This document shows, one piece after another, positions 53,998-63,407 of a stretch of DNA of 64,000 nucleotides (positions are counted from its first letter, which is position 1; each line of letters begins with the position of its first letter). The notes under the pieces are model-generated. The model was given only the letters and a program-made list of their open reading frames with translations. It was not told where the DNA came from and made no database searches. Source of the DNA: Paenibacillus gorillae (lineage in GTDB: Bacteria > Bacillota > Bacilli > Paenibacillales > Paenibacillaceae); contig NZ_CBVJ010000044.1 in assembly GCF_000513275.1 (NCBI RefSeq), positions 24,188 through 88,187 of the forward strand, in the 5' to 3' direction. Made by a program: the position numbers and the translations under genes.

Positions 53998-55373
53998 TCC
54001 GCTCCATATACACACGGGTCGTCCTGACCTTTATTATTTCGGTCACTGCGGGAACGATCATTTCGTATTTTGTGGCGACTTGGGCGTATAAAGAACAACT
54101 GAACGAAAACTTGAAACTCCCCCTGCTATACTTCGCCCAAGATATCGTCCGGATATACGATACCTTGCCTGAACCTGAAGCGGATGCCTATGTAAGTGGG
54201 ATGAAACAGCTCAATTCCTATTATATTCGGATTTTCGATGAAAATGGCCTATACCAGTCTTACGGCAAACTTAAAGGACGTGCTGCCTCGGAAGTATCTA
54301 TGGAGCAAGTGCATAAAGCACTGGCCGGGGAAATTGTTCATGTCAATCCAACTGGTCTTTCGACTACTCTGTTAGGGATTCGATTGAGTACTGAATCGGG
54401 AACGAAAGCGATTTTTGTCGAACCGAGAGCCTTCCCTGCCACTTCTTTTGTCATCGAGTGGCTTCTGAACTTCTCCTCCCTTTCACTAATCACAGGGAGT
54501 CTTATCATTGTCATTGCTGCTGTGTTCCTGGTCCGGCCGATTAAAAAGCTGACAATCGCGACTAGGCAAATCGCAGATGGAAATTTCAACGTCAAGCTTA
54601 ATATTAAGCAAAAAGGCGAGCTGGGCACGCTGGCCCGCAGCTTCGAAGAGATGATGTATGATCTGCAGCAGCTTGAGGGGATGCGCCGGGAATTCGTCGC
54701 GAACGTGTCTCACGAAGTACAGTCGCCGCTCACCTCGATATCCGGTTATGCACTGGCACTTAAGCAAGTCGATATCTCGGCTGAGGATCGAAGCCGTTAT
54801 CTCGATATTATTATCGCTGAAGCGAATCGCATGTCGAAGATGAGCGCCAGCCTGCTCAAGCTTAGTTTGCTCGAATCGCCATCCCAACAGCTGCGATTAG
54901 TTACATTAAGCCTTGATGAGCAGATTAGACGGGTAATTGTGGCGATTCAGCCGCAATGGTCCGCCCGCAACATCCGCTTCGAGCTTAATCTGAAAGCGAT
55001 TCGGGTTACGGCGGATCATGATCAATTAAATCAAGTATGGACAAACATCATCGGCAATAGCATCAAGTTTTCCATGGACAGCGGTGTTATTACCGTTAGT
55101 GTCAAACAAGATATTAAGAACGTCATCGTCCGGATATCCGACAAAGGCATTGGCATTTCCCACGAAGATCAGAAGCGCATATTCGAGCGGTTTTTCAAGG
55201 CTGATCGTTCTCATAGTCGCAAGTATAGCGGCAGCGGTATGGGGCTGGCCATCGTTAAACAGATTGTATCGCTTCATCAAGGCGACATTCGAGTAGAAAG
55301 CGAACCCGGTCAAGGAACGGCCTTTATTATCACTTTGCCTATTACAACCCCTGTCGACAAGCTGCAACTATAA
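53994..55373 (+). CDS. Sensor histidine kinase
   Basis: This 459-residue kinase has membrane segments near 7-25 and 160-185, an outside sensor region between, a HAMP domain (PIKKLTIATRQIADGNFNVKL), HisKA with phospho-His in FVANVSHEVQSPLTSISGYA, and HATPase_c (QVWTNIIGNSIKFS, ISDKGIGISHEDQ, HSRKYSGSGMGLAIVKQI). VSHEVQSPL differs from the usual VSHELRTPL. It pairs with the preceding regulator. The stimulus is unknown; the next gene, a membrane-anchored hydrolase, could be a target. Confidence 0.95.
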   Translation: MIRSIYTRVVLTFIISVTAGTIISYFVATWAYKEQLNENLKLPLLYFAQDIVRIYDTLPEPEADAYVSGMKQLNSYYIRIFDENGLYQSYGKLKGRAASEVSMEQVHKALAGEIVHVNPTGLSTTLLGIRLSTESGTKAIFVEPRAFPATSFVIEWLLNFSSLSLITGSLIIVIAAVFLVRPIKKLTIATRQIADGNFNVKLNIKQKGELGTLARSFEEMMYDLQQLEGMRREFVANVSHEVQSPLTSISGYALALKQVDISAEDRSRYLDIIIAEANRMSKMSASLLKLSLLESPSQQLRLVTLSLDEQIRRVIVAIQPQWSARNIRFELNLKAIRVTADHDQLNQVWTNIIGNSIKFSMDSGVITVSVKQDIKNVIVRISDKGIGISHEDQKRIFERFFKADRSHSRKYSGSGMGLAIVKQIVSLHQGDIRVESEPGQGTAFIITLPITTPVDKLQL

Positions 55374-55398
55374 TAAAATGAATGCAACTCTACACTTT

Positions 55399-55458
55399 TA
55401 AGCTGCGGCGGCACATGCAAATGCAACATTTCTGCATGTGCTGCCGCAGCTTTTTTTT
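55399..55458 (+). terminator. Terminator after the two-component system
   Basis: A 20-base-pair stem AAGCTGCGGCGGCACATGCA/TGCATGTGCTGCCGCAGCTT is followed by TTTTTT. It is about 25 bases past the kinase stop. Confidence 0.92.
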
Positions 55459-55576
55459 GCCCGTTCATATTCCGTTCATATTGCCGTCATTGGGAGTACA
55501 TTTTCGTCGTGTAATGTTTCATTCAATGGCTCGTTAAAACAGCCCAATACACAGATAGAGACAGGAGTAGATGAGA

Positions 55577-56542
55577 ATGACCCAAAAAGAAGGCAAAAAT
55601 GAAAAATCAAAGCGCTTCGTATTCTGCTTGGAATCGTAGGCGGCCTAGCGATAGCAATCGTACTTTTTTATAGCCATTGTGTATATCGTGAATGTAGTCA
55701 GCAACAAATCGGACCAGAAAAAAATTGAAACTTATGGTCAACTGGTACCTGTAGACGGCAAGAAAATAAACGTTACCATTCAAGGAGAAGGCGAAGAAAC
55801 AATCGTGCTCCTGCCTGGTTTTGGAACAGCAGCACCTGCAATTGACTTTAAACCGTTAGTTGAAGAACTGGCACCTAATTACAGGGTCGCTGTCGTTGAG
55901 CCTTTTGGTTATGGATTAAGCGATAAGACAGATAAGGAAAGAACTACAGCTAATATTGTAAGTGAAGTTCATGAAGCTTTACAGGCGTTGAACATTGACC
56001 GTTACATTCTAATGGGTCACTCCATTGCCGGTATTTATGGAATCGATTATGTGAATAAATATAAGGATGAAGTCATCGCTTTTGCCGGTATCGACAGCAG
56101 TGTGCCAACACAGCCTGGAATGGATGTTAAATTTGATACGGGCAAACTAAAATTGCTCAGAGCTTCAGGTTTCGGCAGATTGCTGTTGAAAATGGGTGGT
56201 AATCCTTATGATGGATTGCCATACGACGAAAAAACAAAAGAACAATTGCTATTGATTACGCTTAGAAACACGTATTCTTCCAACTACTTGAATGAGATGA
56301 CAAATATTTATCCGAATTTCAAAGCAGCTGAGCATCTCACATTCCCGAAAGAGCTTCCTCTTATTCTGTTTGTCCAAGCGAACAATCCGGGAATCGAAAC
56401 TTGGGTTCCGCTGCATGAAGAGCAAATAAAAGATTCTGTACATGGAAAAGTGGTACAAATGGACGGCGATCATTATTTGCATCATACGAAATCCAAAGAA
56501 ATCGCCGAAGAATTTAGAGCTTTTATGAAAGAGATTAAATAG
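55577..56542 (+). pseudogene. Membrane-anchored alpha/beta hydrolase, two compensating frameshifts
   Basis: The reconstructed protein is 321 residues from ATG 55577 (AGGAG 9 bases upstream), with an N-terminal membrane segment (ALRILLGIVGGLAIAIVLF) and an alpha/beta-hydrolase fold: IVLLPGFGTAAPAIDF, the nucleophile elbow YILMGHSIAGIYGI (GHSIAG), and the C-terminal His in MDGDHYLHH. One base seems missing in the A run 55609-55611 and one extra in T6 at 55664-55669, leaving only the soluble part (55679 on) in an open frame. The substrate is unknown. Confidence 0.85.
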
Positions 56543-56547
56543 TTGTT

Positions 56548-56580
56548 AAAAACCCGTGAGGATCAATCCTCACGGGTTTT
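56548..56580 (+). terminator. Terminator after the hydrolase
   Basis: AAAACCCGTGAGGAT/ATCCTCACGGGTTTT is a perfect stem with a short loop and a T tail. It can also serve the convergent VanZ-like gene. Confidence 0.9.
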
Positions 56581-56600
56581 CTAATGCCAGCTAAAGACTC

Positions 56601-57551
56601 TTATGGCGCCCACTTGTATTTCATCTCTTTAAACGTAACATCCCACAATATCTGACTGCCTTCAAGCGTTATCGTCAGTTTCTTCACTTTGTCGAGATAC
56701 ACATAAAACGGATAAGGTTCTTGCTGTTCACCATCTGCAGGACGGCAAAAATCCGTATAGTTCTCCTCAAAGCCTTCAGTGGTAAAAACAACTCCCGCTT
56801 TGGCAGCTTCAGCTCCATCCGGTATGCCGCAGTACCCTTCAATGATGGTCGTATGATTGCTGAATGAATATTGATAGGTTTCAGTTTGCTTCCCGTCGCT
56901 GCTATAAAGATTGAATTGTGGCGTTATGCGCTTGCCTCCGATTTCCATCGATTTCAAATGCTCCATTGGAAGATAGCCGTTCTGCTCTTTTTTCTCCGTC
57001 AAAGCCAGCACCGGACCTTCAGCCTTAGTGAATAACGCTTTGTCGATCAGCTGAGACAACCCTAATATCACAATGACGAGGAACATGCTGGACAAAACCG
57101 TGACAAGGCCGTTTCTCCAAAAGTTTGCGGAACGAAAGCCGATCTTGTAAGCGGCAAAGCCTGCCGCTGCACCTATCGTATTCTGAAATGCGTCATTCAT
57201 ATCAAAGCTGCCGAGCAGCGTTATGGCTTGAAGTGTCTCCAGCACCAAGATGGACATGAAAAACAACGATATAAATACGGTAAAACGAATGCGGAACAAT
57301 AAAGGAATGAAAATGCCAAAGGGCACAAAAGCGGCTAGATTTCCGATGCCCACCAGGTCCATCAGCGTAAAGGAACGAAAAATAAATCCCGTCGGATACT
57401 TAAATACGACATCTGGTATGAAATAAAATGTGTAGCCCACTGTGTGCTTAGCCGCTCCCGGTCTATTGAAGCCCAGAAACATAAAATACAAAACAGCAAT
57501 TGTGTACAAAATCGTGATGATGCAAATCAGCTTGCGATGCTTAGCTTCCAT
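56601..57551 (-). CDS. VanZ-like membrane protein
   Basis: This 316-residue protein has four to five membrane segments in the first 170 residues with VanZ features (IGNLAAFVPFGIFIPLLF, ILVLETLQAITLLGSFDMND). A soluble C-terminal domain of about 130 residues follows, with a beta-rich look and two Cys residues. GGAG lies 6 bases before the ATG. The VanZ name comes from a teicoplanin-resistance accessory protein, but most relatives have other, unknown roles. Confidence 0.82.
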   Translation of the reverse strand: MEAKHRKLICIITILYTIAVLYFMFLGFNRPGAAKHTVGYTFYFIPDVVFKYPTGFIFRSFTLMDLVGIGNLAAFVPFGIFIPLLFRIRFTVFISLFFMSILVLETLQAITLLGSFDMNDAFQNTIGAAAGFAAYKIGFRSANFWRNGLVTVLSSMFLVIVILGLSQLIDKALFTKAEGPVLALTEKKEQNGYLPMEHLKSMEIGGKRITPQFNLYSSDGKQTETYQYSFSNHTTIIEGYCGIPDGAEAAKAGVVFTTEGFEENYTDFCRPADGEQQEPYPFYVYLDKVKKLTITLEGSQILWDVTFKEMKYKWAP

Positions 57552-57745
57552 CTGATTCTCCTTCGTAGTCTGCTTCTTTATTTATGTAAGACGATATCCG
57601 TGACTGTTTTATAACACCTGTCTGCAAATTTCTTAACCGGCAATTGCATAAATCCTTTGTTGATAGTCAGCATGAAACCATAAAAAAATAGCAATTAACA
57701 ACGTATTACACGATGCTAACCACTATCTTTGTTGTTCTTCTCTAT

Positions 57746-58750
57746 CTAAGGTTGTTGGACAATACTGCTCCAGGATGCAAGAACCTGCTGACGCTCTCGT
57801 TCAGATGTTATTAATGATTTCAGCTTCTGCAGTGTTTGAGGAGCATTCCATTCCATCCGTTTGTTGAAATATTTGCTGGATAAGCCATAGAAGAGATGAG
57901 GAAACAACAAATCTGCATAAATGATGCTGCATTCCTCTGCACTTAAAGGATGAACCTCACGGTAAGCATTCAACATGGTAATCGCTTTGGCCGAGCTCCA
58001 TCCGTGTTTCTTCATCACCTTATTGAATATTTTACGTATATCCCTTGCAGGTAAATCAAAGGTCAACGAATCCATATCAATGATGACAAGTCCTTGCTGT
58101 GACTTAATCAAATTAGCTGCCGCAAAATCTTGATGGCAGAGATTTCTTTGAACCCTTACTTTATTAACCCAATTTGTGTAATGGCTGCTTTGAATCCATC
58201 GCAGCGCTTCTTTGCCTTGATCGATATATTTATCTGCGTGAAGCAAATAAAGCTTATCGAATTCGCCGCTGCTTCGAGCTAATCCTTTAAAGGCCTCTAG
58301 TTGATCGAGATGCTTGATATAGGTTTGCTGCCATCCTCCAAGATGCTCTCTTTCATTTGCCGACTTATGCTCCGAGTAAAAGCCTCTGGAAGCCATATGA
58401 AACTTGCCAAGCTCTTTCATAATGACGATGAGGTCTGATGTTGCATAAGTTGGTGAAGCACCTTGAGCTGCGTCAGACAATACGTAGCAGTTCCCGTTGC
58501 TGTCCTCTGCATAATAAGTTCCAAGCTTTGTAGTGACCATTTCAGGAATAGGTGCTCCATTTTGTTGCAGATGCTTAATAGCTTGAATAAGGAAGAGCAG
58601 CCTCTGCTTAGAAACGGGCGCTTTTTTTAATATCTTATTTCCCGCGCTCGTCACTATGCTCCATGTCGCCTTTTTCCCTTTATCCGATATTAGCTTGATA
58701 CTCTTCATTTGAAGCGGATACTGGGACATCAATTCAGGTATCGTCTGCAT
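57746..58750 (-). CDS. CotS-family spore-coat protein (kinase-like fold)
   Basis: This 334-residue aminoglycoside-phosphotransferase-like protein is similar to CotS/YsxE/YutH. The catalytic-loop equivalent is LCHQDFAAANLI with IDMDSLTFDLPARDI as the metal-binding segment. The KGKKATWSIVTSAGNKILKK N-terminus is the ATP-lobe start. Bacillus CotS is made in the mother cell and placed in the inner coat. The CotSA-like glycosyltransferase just upstream matches the Bacillus CotS-CotSA pairing. The two are 5 bases apart. Confidence 0.88.
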   Translation of the reverse strand: MQTIPELMSQYPLQMKSIKLISDKGKKATWSIVTSAGNKILKKAPVSKQRLLFLIQAIKHLQQNGAPIPEMVTTKLGTYYAEDSNGNCYVLSDAAQGASPTYATSDLIVIMKELGKFHMASRGFYSEHKSANEREHLGGWQQTYIKHLDQLEAFKGLARSSGEFDKLYLLHADKYIDQGKEALRWIQSSHYTNWVNKVRVQRNLCHQDFAAANLIKSQQGLVIIDMDSLTFDLPARDIRKIFNKVMKKHGWSSAKAITMLNAYREVHPLSAEECSIIYADLLFPHLFYGLSSKYFNKRMEWNAPQTLQKLKSLITSERERQQVLASWSSIVQQP

Positions 58751-58755
58751 AATCG

Positions 58756-60015
58756 TTATCTGCCCCTTCGTTCAATTCGTTTAAGCTCAGGGTAGCTCTT
58801 CCTTTTTTTGCGTCGTAGACGTGTATGTGCGCTTTTGTATTTAGAAACAGTAATATTAGACAAAGGCGTAGGCTCACTCTTGTAAGCATCCATATAGATT
58901 TTATCAAGACGATCTGCTACATGCTCAAATGTATAGAAATCATTGACCATTTGCCTGCCTCGGGAAGCCATTTCACCAGCCTCCTCCTTGTTGGTCAACA
59001 TATAATGGATTGCATCGGCAAAAGAGTCCGAAGAGGTATAATCACGAACGATATAACCGTTCCATTTATGCCGGATAACCTCGGCATTACCGCCGCGATC
59101 AGTTGTAATAACCGGAACTCCCGCAGCCATCGCTTCATAATGAACGCGGGCCAAAGGCTCCTGCCACTGTGAACTGCAAACAAATACATCGCCCATTGAA
59201 AAATAGTTTTGGATTTCATTCGCAGGGATAAACTTGGTGAATATAATTTTGTTGCCATAAGGCTTTGCCAGCTTCAGTAACCATTTCCCATAGCCGTCAA
59301 TCGTGTTATCGCTGAACCATTTGCCCCCCACAATAACTAGAACGGCATCTGGATGATTTTCCAGCACTTTGCTCATAGCCTGGATGAGCAGGTGAGGTCC
59401 TTTTTTAACACTAAGCCGACCGACAAACAGAACAACCTTATTGTCTTGAACACCGTATTGCGTACGCAATTGATTGCGTATATTCATTCCGCGTGAGGTC
59501 CAGATTGGAAAATAGCTATTAGGGTCAAATCCGGAGTAAATCGCTTCTGTCTTATCCTCTGCCTCCGGAACACGTCTTGTTATTGTCGATTTGATATACT
59601 GACTGACCGTCGTTATTTTGTGTACATACTGAACGCAAAGCTGCGCTTCTGTATCGGATATTTTCTTCTCATCGAACATCTCATTGTGCAAGCTGACGAC
59701 AAAACGGCTTGATGGAGAAGCTTCCTTATATAGTGCGACGTTTTTAGGACGATTGAATACATGAACGACGTCATAAGCATGAGCCTTCAATGACCGTTTA
59801 ACATCTTTCACATAGGTTTCTTTCGGAAATCTGATGTATTGAACACCGTTTTGTATTTCCTGATCAGGCAATGCTTCATCTGTAACGGAGTAAACCGTTA
59901 AATTATGTTTGCGGGATAACCTAGGAGATACCCCGTCCATCATGATTTGAATAGCTCCTCCTTTAACAGCCGGAGAAGGGAGTTTTTCCGTGCATATGAA
60001 TGCTAGTCTCATGCG
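58756..60015 (-). CDS. CotSA-like glycosyltransferase (GT4)
   Basis: This 419-residue GT-B enzyme has the acceptor domain LAFICTEKLPSPAVKGGAIQ and VVHVFNRPKN. The donor domain has VVLFVGRLSVKKGPHLLIQAM, VFVCSSQWQEPLARVHYEAMA and PVITTDRGGNAEVI. A very basic tail (HTRLRRKKRKSYPELKRIER) ends it. ATG 60015 with AGGAG upstream fits best; an ATG at 60033 overlaps the epimerase stop. It probably transfers a UDP-sugar made by neighbouring genes to a spore-surface acceptor (inference). Confidence 0.9.
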   Translation of the reverse strand, partial: RMRLAFICTEKLPSPAVKGGAIQIMMDGVSPRLSRKHNLTVYSVTDEALPDQEIQNGVQYIRFPKETYVKDVKRSLKAHAYDVVHVFNRPKNVALYKEASPSSRFVVSLHNEMFDEKKISDTEAQLCVQYVHKITTVSQYIKSTITRRVPEAEDKTEAIYSGFDPNSYFPIWTSRGMNIRNQLRTQYGVQDNKVVLFVGRLSVKKGPHLLIQAMSKVLENHPDAVLVIVGGKWFSDNTIDGYGKWLLKLAKPYGNKIIFTKFIPANEIQNYFSMGDVFVCSSQWQEPLARVHYEAMAAGVPVITTDRGGNAEVIRHKWNGYIVRDYTSSDSFADAIHYMLTNKEEAGEMASRGRQMVNDFYTFEHVADRLDKIYMDAYKSEPTPLSNITVSKYKSAHTRLRRKKRKSYPELKRIERRGR

Positions 60016-60029
60016 AGGATAGTCTCCTG

Positions 60030-60969
60030 TCATTTATAATAGTGGCTCAAATATTCAAGTTCTCTGGCTAATCCAGTCATCAAACTAATTTTGGGCTCGT
60101 AGTTCAAAAGCTTATTGGCTTTGGATATATCGGCCCAAGTGTGCATAGGCTCTCCGTGCATAACGCCGCTTTGAATAATATTCGCCTGTTTCCCGGTCAA
60201 AAGCTCCAAGGTTCGAATAACATTTGTTACAGTTGCCCGCTCTTTACCGCCAATATTAATCGTTTCTCCTATTACGCTGGCGGTGTTAACGATTGCTGCG
60301 GTTGCTTCCACGCAATCCTTAATATAAGTGAAGTCCCGTGATTGCGATCCGTCGCCAATTAAGGTGATTGATTCGTTTTTCAACAATTGCTTAATGAAAC
60401 GATGAAACGCCATATCGGAGCGTTGGCGTGGTCCATACACGGTAAAGTAGCGTAAAATAACGATAGGAACCCTGTCACTGTAGACACGGCATAAATGCTC
60501 GCCTGTTAATTTAGTGATACCATAGGGCGCTAACGGTGCCAGCTTCCTGTCCTCAGACACTTGTCCTGTCGTCTCTCCATAAACGGATGAGGTGGATGCA
60601 AACACAAATTTTTGGAGCGATGCTTGACTGCAGGCTTCCAGCAGCCGTTGTGTGCCAAGTATATTGGAATCTACATAGTTGCGGAAATCTGCTCCCCAGC
60701 TCGACCGAACGCCAGGTATGCCAGCCAGGTGATAGACCATATCAACATCTTTAAGCGATTTTATGCCAGTCGATATTCAATATATTAGCTGTAATCATTT
60801 GAAAATTAGGATGCTTATAAAAGCTTTCCATATTTTTAGTTCCAATTGCTTGCAATTCTTCGCGAACAAACGCATCGACCCCTATTACTTCATGATCACC
60901 ACCAGCAAGTAAATGCTCGCAAAGATGTGATCCAATAAAGCCTGCTGCCCCGGTTACGACGATCTTCAT
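60030..60969 (-). pseudogene. NAD-dependent UDP-sugar epimerase, one frameshift
   Basis: This extended-SDR epimerase/dehydratase reconstructs to 312 residues. The N-terminal part has VVTGAAGFIGSHLCEHLL. The catalytic part has VYHLAGIPGVRSSWG, FASTSSVYG, YGITKLTGEHL (YxxxK) and FTVYGPRQRSDMAFHRF. One extra base in T4 at 60759-60762 breaks IDWHK[S]LKDVDMVYHLAG. The start overlaps the ugd stop. With ugd beside it, UDP-glucuronate 4-epimerase is a good guess, but other UDP-sugars are possible. Confidence 0.87.
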
Positions 60970-62249
60970 GGCCGTCCAACGCCAATATATTCGAATCCGT
61001 ACTTTTCTACCGTCGATTTATCCAGGCAGTTTCGCCCGTCAACAATAACAGGATGCTTCATCAACGCTTTTACCTTGTACCAATCCGCCTTGAGAAAGGC
61101 TGGCCAGGCAGTCGCAAGGACTAGTATATCTGCTTGTTCAACGGCTTCATAAGGATTAGAGCACCAGACAACAGAAGATAGCTTAGGTGATACAAGCGGG
61201 TCATACGCATACACTGGATACCCTTTACGTACTAACTTCTTCATTAAAGCAATGGCTTGGGAATAACGTATATCATCCGTATTTTCTTTAAATGTCGCCC
61301 CCCATACAGCAATTTTCGGCTTATTTGAGCGTTTGCCCAAAGAATGAGTTATTTTATTCAGGTAAATGTCTACTTGTGAACGATTGACTTTCTTGACTGC
61401 CTGTACCAAATTCAGTTTGATCCCTTTCGCTCGCGCAACATAATTCAAGGCATTCACATCCTTAGGAAAACAGGACCCTCCATAACCCAAGCCTGCATGC
61501 AGAAATTTGGCTCCGATACGCTGATCCATTCCTATACCTTTGGAAACCTCCATTATATCTGCACTGTATGCGTCGCAAATTCGAGCTATTTCATTGATAA
61601 AAGAGATCTTGGTTGCTAGAAACGCATTGGAAGCATATTTGATTAACTCAGCCTCCAAGCGATCCGTTATTAGAAATTGAGTCTGCAGCGTATGATAGAG
61701 CTCCCTAACCTTCATCGCTGCTTCGCTTTGTTTAGCGCCAATGACGATTCGGTCCGGATGCACCGTATCTTCGATAGCCGTGCCTTCCCTAAGAAACTCA
61801 GGATTAGAGACGATCTCGAATAAACGTTTGTCAACACCTTGCCCCTGCAATTCGGCTTCCATCCAATCTGCGGTGCCAGGCGGAACGGTGCTTTTCATAA
61901 TAATAACCTTCGGGGAACGAATCGTTTGTGATAGTACGGCTATGACGCCCTTCACGTAAACCATATCTGCACTTCCATTTTTCGCAGAAGGAGTACCTAC
62001 CGCAATCATAATAAAGGGGCACGCGGCCATATACCGCTCACTATCTGTATCGAAAAAAAGCTTTCCCCTATCTTGATTTTCTGTAATCATTTCAGTTAAT
62101 CCCGGCTCGTAAATGGGGATAATGCCTTGCTGAAGCTTACTGATTTTATCTTCATCCACATCTGTGCAATATACCGTATGACCGATGTCCGCTAATACAG
62201 CTGCTGTAGTCAGACCGACATAACCCGCTCCAATTATACAAATATCCAT
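60966..62249 (-). CDS. ugd: UDP-glucose 6-dehydrogenase
   Basis: This 427-residue enzyme oxidises UDP-glucose to UDP-glucuronate with two NAD. Motifs are CIIGAGYVGLTTAAVLAD, MKSTVPPGTADWM, NPEFLREGTAIED, KYASNAFLATKISFINEIA, and the catalytic Cys in GLGYGGSCFPKDVNAL. AAAGGGG lies before the ATG. The divergent uridylyltransferase supplies its substrate. It is the first gene of the run ugd, epimerase, CotSA-like, CotS-like. Confidence 0.96.
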   Translation of the reverse strand: MDICIIGAGYVGLTTAAVLADIGHTVYCTDVDEDKISKLQQGIIPIYEPGLTEMITENQDRGKLFFDTDSERYMAACPFIMIAVGTPSAKNGSADMVYVKGVIAVLSQTIRSPKVIIMKSTVPPGTADWMEAELQGQGVDKRLFEIVSNPEFLREGTAIEDTVHPDRIVIGAKQSEAAMKVRELYHTLQTQFLITDRLEAELIKYASNAFLATKISFINEIARICDAYSADIMEVSKGIGMDQRIGAKFLHAGLGYGGSCFPKDVNALNYVARAKGIKLNLVQAVKKVNRSQVDIYLNKITHSLGKRSNKPKIAVWGATFKENTDDIRYSQAIALMKKLVRKGYPVYAYDPLVSPKLSSVVWCSNPYEAVEQADILVLATAWPAFLKADWYKVKALMKHPVIVDGRNCLDKSTVEKYGFEYIGVGRP

Positions 62250-62454
62250 TTCTTGCTTCCCCTTTCAAATCTGCTACAACTACTATATTAAGATTCTATT
62301 AATAACGGTCACGGCTATATCTATAAAAGAAGGATAGAACTATTAAATGGGTTGATGTATTTACCTATTTATGATAGAGGACAAGCTTCAAAATCATTTT
62401 TGGCAATATACTATTACTAGATATTGGATATTATTTGCAAAAGAGGTGATTCTT

Positions 62455-63270
62455 TTGGTATTTAAAGCTGTCATTCCTGCTGCTGGATATGGAACTCGCA
62501 ACTTACCCATTACTAAATCCATTCCAAAAGAAATGTTTCCTATTAACGGTAGACCGGTGATAGACTATATTGTTTCAGAAGCGATTAACGCAGGTTTAAA
62601 CGAAATATTAATTATTCTTTCCCGCAACAAGACGGAAATTATGAATTACTTTGATCGTTCAATCGAGCTGGAGTGGTACTTAGCCAAACATCACAAAAGT
62701 AATTTGATCGAGGGAATTGAACCTCCCAAAATAAATATTCAATATATGAGACAGCCAGAGGCTCTGGGACTGGGTCATGCCATTCAAATGGGAAAATCAT
62801 TCGCAGGAAATGATCCGTTTGTCGTGATGCTGCCGGATCAGCTATGTCTACATCAGCCGCCTCCGCTAGCGAATATGATCAGACTGTACAAGCAATATAA
62901 ACTTCCTATTATCGGGCTGCATTCTGTTAAGCCAGAACTGCTTCAAAATTATGGGGTGGTGTCAGGTAAACAAATTCAAACCGAGGTCTATCAAATCAAT
63001 TCCATTGTCGAAAAGCCTAAAGTTAACCCGCCATCTGATCTCGCTATTATGGGAAGATATATATTAACATCCGATATATTTCCTGCCCTTGATCAAGTAG
63101 AGAAAGATGGGGCAGGAGAAATTCAATTAACAGATGCTTTAAATCGTCTATGTCAAACTAATCCCGCGTATGGTTATGTTTTTAAGGAGAACTGGTATGA
63201 TACCAGCATTGAAAGTGAATACATTAAGGCTCAACTTATCGCGTATAAAATGAATAAACCCCACGGTTAA
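62455..63270 (+). CDS. galU: UTP-glucose-1-phosphate uridylyltransferase
   Basis: This is a 271-residue nucleotidyltransferase making UDP-glucose. It has KAVIPAAGYGTRNLPITKSI, PKEMFPINGRPVIDYIVSEA, IQYMRQPEALGLGHAIQM, FVVMLPDQL and VEKPKVNPPSDLAIMGRYIL. PDQ replaces the usual PDD in the metal-binding motif, and RNLPITK the usual RFLPATK. The start is taken as TTG 62455, with GAGGTG 6 bases upstream; upstream in-frame codons to 62371 look non-coding. It is slightly shorter than typical GalU (about 290). Confidence 0.88.
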   Translation: MVFKAVIPAAGYGTRNLPITKSIPKEMFPINGRPVIDYIVSEAINAGLNEILIILSRNKTEIMNYFDRSIELEWYLAKHHKSNLIEGIEPPKINIQYMRQPEALGLGHAIQMGKSFAGNDPFVVMLPDQLCLHQPPPLANMIRLYKQYKLPIIGLHSVKPELLQNYGVVSGKQIQTEVYQINSIVEKPKVNPPSDLAIMGRYILTSDIFPALDQVEKDGAGEIQLTDALNRLCQTNPAYGYVFKENWYDTSIESEYIKAQLIAYKMNKPHG

Positions 63271-63279
63271 AATCAGAAA

Positions 63280-63322
63280 AGGAACCTTGATCATCACTTT
63301 AAAAGCGGTAATCAAGGTTCTT
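63280..63322 (+). terminator. Terminator after galU
   Basis: AGGAACCTTGAT and ATCAAGGTTCTT form a stem with a long loop, 10 bases past the galU stop, ending TTCT. Confidence 0.7.
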
Positions 63323-63348
63323 CTATTCATTCACCGAATTTTCAATAC

Positions 63349-63393
63349 AAAGAGACGGATCGCCTTCTACATTGAAAGGCGATCCGTCTCTTT
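63349..63393 (-). terminator. Terminator after the repeat protein
   Basis: AAAGAGACGGATCGCC and GGCGATCCGTCTCTTT form a 16-base-pair stem. On the minus strand it follows the repeat-protein stop by about 15 bases. Confidence 0.85.
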
Positions 63394-63407
63394 GCGTGCT
63401 GTTTATT

